A stretch of DNA of 15,435 nt from Sphingobacteriales bacterium (GTDB lineage Bacteria > Bacteroidota > Bacteroidia > Chitinophagales > Chitinophagaceae). The notes beneath the pieces were generated by a model. That model had not been told where the DNA came from. It saw nothing but the letters and a program-made list of their open reading frames with translations, and did not search any database. A program made the position numbers and the translations under genes. Shown here piece by piece: positions 7,740 to 14,105 of the stretch (position 1 is its first letter; each line of letters opens with the position of its first letter). Location: the NCBI GenBank assembly GCA_023251215.1, contig JAHEZF010000011.1, positions 1-15,435 on the forward strand, in the 5' to 3' direction.

Positions 7740-7788
7740 AGATGCTGATAAGATAATAGCAGAAGAAATTTTGAAAAATATCGGATAA
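7740..7788 (+). pseudogene. Copy 2 of the murG tail (orphan 3' fragment)
   Basis: Reads QDADKIIAEEILKNIG then TAA, in the same frame as murG but beyond its stop. Between the murG TAG and this copy the frame has no other stop. The ATG at 7789 follows immediately. It is either the ancestral murG end separated by an insertion, or a duplicate made when the hairpin element arrived. It is not expected to be translated unless the TAG is read through. Confidence 0.7.
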
Positions 7789-7824
7789 ATGGGCGTAGAA
7801 AGAAGAATAGAGGGAAACGATAAT

Positions 7825-7893
7825 CCCCTTTCAGGATCCGGGGGTAAAATAGGTCCAATCAATACTGTCCTTATGAATTCCCCCTTCGGGGGG
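7825..7893 (+). repeat. C/G-rich inverted repeats in the leader or extended N-terminus of murC
   Basis: Two C-rich inverted motifs flank a short AT-rich segment: CCCC (7825-7828) with GGGG (7840-7844), imperfect, and CCCCC-TTC-GGGGG (7880-7892), perfect over 5 bp. If murC begins at 7789 or 7873, the second hairpin is translated as SPFGGL. If it begins at 7903, the hairpin is a leader structure that ends about 10 nt before the start. Confidence 0.5.
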
Positions 7894-7902
7894 CTTGACA
7901 AA

Positions 7903-9339
7903 ATGAATGGGGTCTATTTAATAGGCATTGGCGGAATCGGTATGAGTGCTGTGGCAAAATACTTTCATTCAAAAGGGATGAAAGTAAGCGGATATGATAA
8001 AACAGAAACTGCGTTAACCAGGGAATTGGAAGCAAGTGGCATCGCAGTTCATTATGAAGAAAATGTTGAACTCATTCCAAAGGATGTACAACTGGTGATT
8101 TATACGCCGGCTGTTCCGCAAGAGCAGAAAGAGCTGGTTTTCTGCCGGCAAAACGGATATAGGGTGGTAAAGAGAAGTGATGTGTTGCAAATGATAACGG
8201 AAAGTTCTTTTAATATATGTATTGCCGGAACACATGGGAAAACAACGATCACTGCCATGACTGCTCATTTACTTCGCGACAGCGGTTATGGATGTAATGC
8301 TTTTTTGGGAGGTATTGCAGTGAATTATGGAACTAATTTCTGGTCGCAGACTCCGACTGGTGCGTCGGAGAGTAGCGCAAAGAATGTTTGTGTGATCGAA
8401 GCTGATGAATACGACAGAAGTTTTTTGAAATTAAATCCCGATGTGGCTGTCATTACGTCAATGGATGCTGACCACCTGGATATATATGGTACGACAGAAG
8501 CAATGGAGGAGGCTTTCATTGATTTCAGCAAAAGAGTAAAGCCGGGCGGATTATTAGTTAGAAAGTTTGGATTAAAGAGAGGAAAAGAATTAACGGCCGG
8601 CAAACAGCTCACATATAGTTTGCAAAATGAAAGTGCTGATGTATATGCTTCCAATATTAAAATGTTGAACGGAAGTTATGAGTTTGATGTAATAATAAAA
8701 GAAGATGCAATTGAAAATACCGTGCTGAACATGGGTGGAATGCACAACGTGGAGAATGCAGTAGCGGCGATAGCGGTAGCCAGTTCTTTGGAAATAAAGA
8801 AAGAAAAGATCAAAGCAGCAGTTGAATCTTTCAGGGGAGTGAAAAGAAGGTTTGAATATATCATTCCTCCAGTGGCCGGTGACTCCCCTCTCCGCTTGCG
8901 GAGAGGGGTTGGGGGTGAGGTGGTTTTTATTGATGATTATGCCCATCACCCGGAAGAACTAAAAGCCCTGATTCATGGAGCCAGGTCCTTGTTCAGCCAA
9001 AGAAAATGCACGGTGATATTTCAGCCTCACCTGTACACAAGAACAAGAGACCTTGCCGATGGGTTTGCTGAAGTGCTTGATCTGGCTGATGAAGTAATTC
9101 TTTTGCCCATTTACCCGGCGAGGGAATTACCGATAGAGGGGGTGAATAGTGAAATGATCATGGGGAAGATGAAAAATGAATATAAAAAAGTGATGAGTAA
9201 AGAACAAGTGATGGATTGGATAAAGACCGGTTATGTTAAAAATATCAATAAAGAATTCGGGGAAATATTAATAACGGCCGGGGCAGGAGATATTGATATG
9301 ATGGTGGGGACAATAAGACAGGTTTTAAATAATGTATAA
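7903..9339 (+). CDS. murC: UDP-N-acetylmuramate--L-alanine ligase
   Basis: Cytoplasmic ATP-dependent ligase adding the first amino acid, L-Ala, to UDP-MurNAc. Counting from ATG 7903 (478 aa), the UDP loop IGIGGIGMSA is at 7-16, P-loop GTHGKTT at 109-115, EADEYDRSFL at 166-175, DADHLDIYG at 188-196, KRRFEYI at 314-320, DDYAHHP at 344-350, QPHLYTRT at 374-381, YPARE at 404-408 and GAGDID at 460-465. Three starts are in frame: 7789 (adds 38 residues of repeat-derived sequence), 7873 (adds MNSPFGGLDK, closest to the usual family length before the glycine loop) and 7903. I give 7903 as the minimal gene. Two palindromic elements are read in frame: residues about 149-157 before EADEYD, and 327-339 before VVFIDDYAHH. 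Relatives normally have shorter loops at both places. All catalytic motifs are intact. Confidence 0.95.
   Translation: MNGVYLIGIGGIGMSAVAKYFHSKGMKVSGYDKTETALTRELEASGIAVHYEENVELIPKDVQLVIYTPAVPQEQKELVFCRQNGYRVVKRSDVLQMITESSFNICIAGTHGKTTITAMTAHLLRDSGYGCNAFLGGIAVNYGTNFWSQTPTGASESSAKNVCVIEADEYDRSFLKLNPDVAVITSMDADHLDIYGTTEAMEEAFIDFSKRVKPGGLLVRKFGLKRGKELTAGKQLTYSLQNESADVYASNIKMLNGSYEFDVIIKEDAIENTVLNMGGMHNVENAVAAIAVASSLEIKKEKIKAAVESFRGVKRRFEYIIPPVAGDSPLRLRRGVGGEVVFIDDYAHHPEELKALIHGARSLFSQRKCTVIFQPHLYTRTRDLADGFAEVLDLADEVILLPIYPARELPIEGVNSEMIMGKMKNEYKKVMSKEQVMDWIKTGYVKNINKEFGEILITAGAGDIDMMVGTIRQVLNNV
8351..8370 (+). repeat. In-frame hairpin CTCCGAC-TGGTGC-GTCGGAG in murC
   Basis: Perfect 7-bp arms (8351-8357 and 8364-8370) with a 6-nt loop, translated as part of QTPTGASES. 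It sits in the variable loop between NYGTNF and VIEADEYDRSF, where MurC relatives known to me have roughly eight fewer residues. It is a different sequence from the CCCCTCTCC family. Confidence 0.6.
8883..8920 (+). repeat. In-frame CCCCTCTCC hairpin element in murC
   Basis: The longest stem of the family: CCCCTCTCCGC (8885-8895) pairs perfectly with GCGGAGAGGGG (8898-8908) across a 2-nt TT turn. The tail ends GGGGGTGAGG. Translated as DSPLRLRRGVGGEV, it lies between FEYII and VVFIDDYAHH at the boundary of the central and C-terminal domains of MurC, where relatives have only a few residues. Confidence 0.8.
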
Positions 9340-9344
9340 ATAAA

Positions 9345-10451
9345 ATGAACGCTAAAACAACGATACGAAAAATTTTATTTATCACCCTGTGGCTCGCTAT
9401 TGGTGCTGGTATGCTTACCCTGCTGCTGGCCGCCATCGGCAAAAAGAACCGGGAACGCTGCAGTGATTACAGCATTATCATTAAAGGAACCCAGAATAAT
9501 TTTTTTGTGGATGAAAAAGATGTACAGCAAATACTGATGGAAGCCACGAATGGAAAGATCAGGGGCCAGCTGCTGTCATTATTTAACCTGCATCAAATGG
9601 AACAGTTGCTGGAAAACAATACCTGGATAAAAGATGCCGAGTTGTATTTCGATAACCAGGAAGTGCTGCATATTACTGTGACAGAAAGTGAGCCTGTAGC
9701 CAGGATATTCACCATATCCGGTAACTCATTTTATATTGATAGTACCGGAAGAAAAATGCCCCTGTCAGATAAACTGAGTGCAAGAGTACCGGTATTCACT
9801 GGTTTTCCGGATAATAAAATAGTTAGATCAAAGGACAGTGCATTACTCAATGATGTAAAGAAGACTGCGCAATTCATTTTCAATGACCCTTTCTGGATGG
9901 CGCAGGTGGCCCAGGTTGATATAACACCTGATCGAAATTTTGAGATGATACCTGTAGTCGGAAATCATATAGTGAAGCTGGGTGATGGAGAAGATATTCA
10001 GGAAAAATTTCAACGCCTGTTTGTTTTTTATAAACAGGTACTCAGTAAAACTGGTTTTGATGCCTATAAACTGATTAATGTGCAATACAAAGGCCAGGTA
10101 ATTGCAATGAAAGAAAATGCAACTGCCAAAATTGACTCCGTACAATTAAGAAAGAATGTTGAGAAATTATTGAAAGAAGCACAGGAGGAACAGATTGAAC
10201 CTGTCATTACAACAAAACCAGGTATTGAAAAACCCGCGGCACAACTTGAACCAGGAACAATCGGGATGAAATCATCCGGTACATCCACAACTGACACAAC
10301 AGTAACGACGGCGAATAACAATCAGAGATCAAACAATCCAAATGCTGTGAAAACTACATCTGTATCCAAACCAGGTGAAAAACTGAAAAATGATCCGGGG
10401 CAGGTGAATGAAAAGAAAGTTCCGAAGGCAGTAATGCCAAAAAGGGATTAA
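9345..10451 (+). CDS. ftsQ: Cell division protein FtsQ/DivIB with long disordered C-terminal tail
   Basis: Bitopic inner-membrane division protein that links early and late divisome proteins. It has a short cytoplasmic N-terminus with basic residues, one transmembrane helix at about 10-30, then a POTRA-like region (about 42-112: SDYSIIIKGTQNNFFVDEKD, WIKDAELYFDNQEVLHITVT) and a beta region to about 265 (VPVFTGFPDN, WMAQVAQVDI, KLINVQYKGQVI). The last 100 residues or so (about 268-368) are Thr/Asn/Lys/Pro-rich, low complexity and without hydrophobic patches, so probably a disordered periplasmic tail. FtsQ proteins often stop near 260-290 residues. The start ATG 9345 lies 5 nt after the murC stop, indicating coupling. 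FtsQ diverges quickly, so the call rests on topology, the POTRA pattern and position between murC and ftsA. Confidence 0.92.
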   Translation: MNAKTTIRKILFITLWLAIGAGMLTLLLAAIGKKNRERCSDYSIIIKGTQNNFFVDEKDVQQILMEATNGKIRGQLLSLFNLHQMEQLLENNTWIKDAELYFDNQEVLHITVTESEPVARIFTISGNSFYIDSTGRKMPLSDKLSARVPVFTGFPDNKIVRSKDSALLNDVKKTAQFIFNDPFWMAQVAQVDITPDRNFEMIPVVGNHIVKLGDGEDIQEKFQRLFVFYKQVLSKTGFDAYKLINVQYKGQVIAMKENATAKIDSVQLRKNVEKLLKEAQEEQIEPVITTKPGIEKPAAQLEPGTIGMKSSGTSTTDTTVTTANNNQRSNNPNAVKTTSVSKPGEKLKNDPGQVNEKKVPKAVMPKRD

Positions 10452-10530
10452 AGCTCTTTAAAGTTTGTAAAAATATGGCCATTAAATATGGTCTGCTGAT
10501 ATATTTAAACAACAACTAAAAACAAAATCT

Positions 10531-11910
10531 ATGAACAACGAACAACCCATTATTATCGGTCTGGATATTGGAACAACCAAGATCGCAGTAATTGCCGGAC
10601 GTAAAAATGAATTCGGCAAACTGGAAATACTTGGATTCGGCAAATCCAATTCCAACGGTGTCAAGCACGGACAGGTGCTGAACATTGATGAAACGATCAA
10701 AGCGATAAGGACCGCTTTGGAAAATTGCTTTGCTTCCAATCCTAATTTGGAAGTGAACGAAGTGTATGTAGGCGTTGCCGGCCACCATATCAAAAGTCTG
10801 CAAACCCGTGGCGATATTGTCCGACAGAAAACGGAAGAGGAGATCACTCAAAAAGAAATTGATCAGTTGATAGATGATCAGTACAAAACTTATATCCCTG
10901 CCGGCGACCAGATCATTGATGTGATACCCCAGGAATTTACCGTGGACAATTTCCAGAACATTCCTAATCCGATTGGATATGGCGGAGTAAAGATCGGCGC
11001 CAACTTCCACATCATTACCGGCGATAAAAATGCGATCAAAAATATTAACCGAAGTGTGGAGAAAGCAGGATTACATACAAAAGACCTGGTGTTGCAACCA
11101 TTGGCTTCGTCTTCAGCCGTAATGGGACAGGAAGATCTGGAAGCCGGTGTTGCCATTGTTGACATTGGTGGCGGTACCACGGACCTTGCCGTTTTTTACG
11201 AAGGAATTTTAAAACATACTGCAGTCATTCCCTTTGCAGGTGAGAATATCACCAATGATATTAAAACCGGTTTGGGAGTTTTGAAAACCCAGGCTGAACA
11301 AATGAAAGTGCAGTTTGGAAGTGCCTTGACGAATGAAGCCAAAGCCAATGCTTATATCACTATTCCGGGATTGAGGGGAATGCCGGCAAAAGAGATCAGT
11401 GTAAAAAATCTGGCCAACATCATACAGGCTCGTATGAGTGAAATCATGGACTTTGTTACCTATCATTTAAAACAGGTAGGACTGGATAACAAAGCACTCA
11501 ACGGTGGAATCATATTAACAGGAGGCGGTTCGCAATTAAAACATCTTATCCAACTCACTGAATATGTAACCGGGCTTAATGCAAGAATCGGTTTCCCCAA
11601 CGAACACCTTGCCAGCGGCCATATTGAAGAGCTGGCCAAACCTACCTACTCCACCTGCATAGGACTTATCCTGAAAGGTTATGATGATTATGAACATAAA
11701 CGCAAAGAATTTGAAAAAGAATTCAAAAAAGTGGAAGTGCCTGAAGGATTAAAACGACAACTAAATGGTGCGACAGCAGAACAGGATAACGAAACTGCGG
11801 TGAGTGAAAAAGAAATGACGGGAAGAAAAAGAAATCTTACGGGTTTCTGGGGCAAATTCAAAGACAGGATCATTGACCTGTTCAAGGAGGAAGAAGATAA
11901 GCACTTATAA
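10531..11910 (+). CDS. ftsA: Cell division protein FtsA (actin-like membrane anchor of FtsZ)
   Basis: Actin-fold ATPase that tethers FtsZ filaments to the inner membrane and recruits later divisome proteins. It is 459 aa. The phosphate-1 loop GLDIGTTKIAV is at 10-20 and the FtsA-specific 1C region at about 85-160 (GVAGHHIKSLQTRGDIVRQK). Phosphate-2 DIGGGTTDLAVF is at 211-222 and adenosine motif GGIILTGGGSQL at 325-336. A linker of about 50 residues leads to an amphipathic helix at about 436-453 (LTGFWGKFKDRIIDLFKE), the expected membrane-targeting sequence. It starts at ATG 10531 after an A-rich leader lacking a Shine-Dalgarno sequence. The 79-nt gap after ftsQ contains only a weak six-pair stem (10477-10493), and no promoter I could support. 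No repeat elements were seen inside this gene. Confidence 0.97.
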   Translation: MNNEQPIIIGLDIGTTKIAVIAGRKNEFGKLEILGFGKSNSNGVKHGQVLNIDETIKAIRTALENCFASNPNLEVNEVYVGVAGHHIKSLQTRGDIVRQKTEEEITQKEIDQLIDDQYKTYIPAGDQIIDVIPQEFTVDNFQNIPNPIGYGGVKIGANFHIITGDKNAIKNINRSVEKAGLHTKDLVLQPLASSSAVMGQEDLEAGVAIVDIGGGTTDLAVFYEGILKHTAVIPFAGENITNDIKTGLGVLKTQAEQMKVQFGSALTNEAKANAYITIPGLRGMPAKEISVKNLANIIQARMSEIMDFVTYHLKQVGLDNKALNGGIILTGGGSQLKHLIQLTEYVTGLNARIGFPNEHLASGHIEELAKPTYSTCIGLILKGYDDYEHKRKEFEKEFKKVEVPEGLKRQLNGATAEQDNETAVSEKEMTGRKRNLTGFWGKFKDRIIDLFKEEEDKHL

Positions 11911-11994
11911 TAAGTTCTTTTATTATTAACTGTATAAAGAAAATTACTACTCAATTGTCAACGGCTATATGAAAGCCAATTAAATTCAAACACT

Positions 11995-13914
11995 ATGATA
12001 CATTTTGATCTGCCTAAAGAAAAATCATCCATCCTGAAAGTGATCGGTGTTGGTGGTGGGGGTGGCAATGCGGTGAATTTTATGTCTCGCCAGCAGATTG
12101 ACGGCGTCAATTTTATTGTATGTAATACAGATGCACAGGCGCTGGCCAGTTGCCATGTTCCTAACCGGGTGCAGCTGGGACCACATCTTACACAGGGTCT
12201 TGGCGCCGGCGCTAATCCCGAAATTGGTCGCCAGGCAACTGAAGAATCGCTGGATGAGATTAAGCGCATACTGGAAGTAAACACCAAAATGGCCTTTATC
12301 ACTGCCGGTATGGGCGGTGGCACCGGAACCGGGGGAGCACCTATCATTGCAAAAGTTTGTAAAGACCTTGGCATTCTTACCGTAGGTATTGTAACCACAC
12401 CATTTACTTATGAAGGAAAAAAACGTCAGCAGCAGGCAGAAGAAGGAATAAAAATATTGAAACAGTATGTTGACACTTTATTAGTGATAAGCAATGATAA
12501 ACTGCGTCACCAGTTTGGTAATTTAAAAATGCGGGAAGCATTTGAAAGAGCCGATAATGTTTTAGCCACTGCCGCTAAATGTATCACCGATGTGATCAAC
12601 AGCACAGGACAGATCAATGTGGACTTTGCTGATGTATGTACTGTAATGCGCAATGGCGGAGTTGCTATCCTTGGTAATGCAGCAGCAGAAGGAGAAAACC
12701 GGGCACAAAAAACTATTGAAGAAGCATTGTGTTCACCATTATTGAATGACAGCGACATCCGCGGCGCCAAATGGATACTCATAAATATTAATTCTGCCGA
12801 AGGCGAACATGAATTCACCATGGATGAGGTGGAAGTAATCCAGAATTATTTGCTCAGCCAGGCAGGTGATGACACAGATGTTATTCTCGGTATGGGTTAT
12901 GACAATACACTGGGCAATAAACTTGGTATTACACTGATAGCAACCGGGTTTGAACATAAAGATCCGTTTCCAAAAAAAGAAATAAAGAAACCAGAACCAA
13001 AGAAAGAAGAAAAGATAGTAATGGTATTGGGACAAGTTGAAGAACAAGAAAAAGTTGAAAAAGAAAAAGAAGAAGAAGAAGAAAAGAAAACGGTTGTTAC
13101 TACCTCTCCTTTGGAGAGGCCCGACCCGCTTGCTCCTAAGCTCATAGAGATATTACCGGTAATTGAAGCACCAATATATGACATTACCGATATTAAAGAA
13201 GTGAATGAACCGGTTGTTCACTGGGAATTATCCAAAGAACTTCCGGAAGAAAAAATACTTAGTACAACTACCGTAGATAAGATGTTAATTGTAGAGAAAA
13301 TGTCAATTACTGAGAAGGCAGATACGATAATTTCGGCGCAGCAAATTTTATCCGCAACCCCCGCAAGCAAGAAAGAAGAAATTATTAAAGATAGTACCAG
13401 CCCGGTGCCTGCAGCATCGGGAGGATACCTGGCCAGACCGTCCAATATCTACGCAGAATCAAAAGCAGAGGTCTTTACCTCAATGCCTTCTGCAGAAGAA
13501 CCGGTCCCTTTGCCAACAAACATCAGTGAAGAGGAAGAACTCCTCGAACTGCAAATGCAATTGGTAGAAAGGGATGACATTCCTGCGGCGGACGTGCCGT
13601 TGGCCCATCAGATTCAAACACCTTTGCCCCCCGAGGTTGAGGAGTCCCGGATCGGGAACGAAACCGAAGAGCAAAAACGTAGGGCGGCCGAACGATTGCA
13701 AAAGTTGCGCAACTTGTCGTTCAATGTTAACGCTGCTGACCCCAATAATGAATTTGAGACTGTGCCGGCCTACATCCGCCGCAATATGGAATTGCATACG
13801 GGCAATTCCCAGGTCGAAAATTTCTACAGCAATTACGAAGTAAAGACCGACGACAAAAATCAATCGCACATCAGCACCATCAATACTTTTTTAGACGGCA
13901 AAAAGCCGGATTAA
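11995..13914 (+). CDS. ftsZ: Tubulin-like division GTPase FtsZ with extra-long linker
   Basis: Cytoplasmic GTPase that forms the Z-ring. The globular domain (1 to about 321) has GVGGGGGNAVNFM at 18-30, the tubulin signature GGGTGTG at 108-114, and the T7 loop NVDFADV at 208-214 needed for GTP hydrolysis. A linker of about 265 residues (322-587) follows. It begins with a Lys/Glu-rich stretch (327-366) and is otherwise low complexity. The conserved C-terminal peptide is FETVPAYIRRNMEL (587-600), which should bind FtsA. It is not terminal: 39 further residues end in TFLDGKKPD, a form I associate with Bacteroidota FtsZ. At 639 aa it is much longer than the common 380-480. A CCTCTCC hairpin (13103-13119) is read in the linker. 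ATG 11995 follows an 84-nt A/T-rich gap after ftsA. Confidence 0.97.
   Translation: MIHFDLPKEKSSILKVIGVGGGGGNAVNFMSRQQIDGVNFIVCNTDAQALASCHVPNRVQLGPHLTQGLGAGANPEIGRQATEESLDEIKRILEVNTKMAFITAGMGGGTGTGGAPIIAKVCKDLGILTVGIVTTPFTYEGKKRQQQAEEGIKILKQYVDTLLVISNDKLRHQFGNLKMREAFERADNVLATAAKCITDVINSTGQINVDFADVCTVMRNGGVAILGNAAAEGENRAQKTIEEALCSPLLNDSDIRGAKWILININSAEGEHEFTMDEVEVIQNYLLSQAGDDTDVILGMGYDNTLGNKLGITLIATGFEHKDPFPKKEIKKPEPKKEEKIVMVLGQVEEQEKVEKEKEEEEEKKTVVTTSPLERPDPLAPKLIEILPVIEAPIYDITDIKEVNEPVVHWELSKELPEEKILSTTTVDKMLIVEKMSITEKADTIISAQQILSATPASKKEEIIKDSTSPVPAASGGYLARPSNIYAESKAEVFTSMPSAEEPVPLPTNISEEEELLELQMQLVERDDIPAADVPLAHQIQTPLPPEVEESRIGNETEEQKRRAAERLQKLRNLSFNVNAADPNNEFETVPAYIRRNMELHTGNSQVENFYSNYEVKTDDKNQSHISTINTFLDGKKPD
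13103..13119 (+). repeat. In-frame CCTCTCC hairpin in the FtsZ linker
   Basis: CCTCTCC (13103-13109) and GGAGAGG (13113-13119) with loop TTT, translated around TSPLER (370-375). The hairpin matches the family core, but the expected GGTGAGG tail is absent and a C-rich run follows. It is either a decayed copy or a chance match. Confidence 0.5.
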
Positions 13915-13937
13915 ATAATATAGTTGTTGTCACCCTG

Positions 13938-13955
13938 TCCCTATAGTTATCGGGA
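13938..13955. repeat. Degenerate 18-bp palindrome after ftsZ
   Basis: TCCCTATAGTTATCGGGA differs at two positions from the perfect copy at 3646-3663. It lies 24 nt after the ftsZ stop and upstream of the two terminators, in non-coding DNA. Confidence 0.6.
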
Positions 13956-13995
13956 TTGCCAATGGGATGATTAAGACAGTTCGTTCCAATGAAGC

Positions 13996-14020
13996 CACCA
14001 GCATTAAGCTAGTGTTTTTT
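13996..14020 (+). terminator. First of two tandem intrinsic terminators after ftsZ
   Basis: Stem CACCAGC (13996-14002) with GCTAGTG (14008-14014), one C-A mismatch, loop ATTAA, followed directly by six T residues (14015-14020). The stem is weaker than that of the next hairpin but has the better T-run. Confidence 0.6.
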
Positions 14021-14027
14021 AGTTGTT

Positions 14028-14054
14028 CCCTCCCGATTCTTCGGGAGGGTTTTT
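14028..14054 (+). terminator. Second, strong intrinsic terminator after ftsZ
   Basis: Perfect 9-bp stem CCCTCCCGA (14028-14036) with TCGGGAGGG (14041-14049), loop TTCT, followed by TTTTT (14050-14054). It marks the end of the dcw transcript. Confidence 0.88.
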
Positions 14055-14105
14055 ATTCAGTTAACTATTCTTATTTGTTTTGTTATTTGCTTATAACTTA
14101 GCTTA

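Noticed and set aside
10452..10530. Promoter or regulatory hairpin before ftsA
   Set aside because: TTTG is present but no TAnnTTTG at proper spacing; the ggccat/atggtc stem (10477-10493) has a wobble pair and no T-run. Not supportable.
12981..13092. Lys/Glu-rich A/G-rich stretch in ftsZ as a tandem repeat array
   Set aside because: It is a low-complexity linker without a fixed period.
13645..13657. TCCCG-GAT-CGGGA inverted repeat in ftsZ
   Set aside because: Only 5-bp arms; too short to assign to the 18-bp palindrome family with confidence.
14071..14105. Bacteroidota-type promoter for the epimerase gene
   Set aside because: Several TTTG motifs occur, but none pair with a TAnnTTTG at the expected distance.
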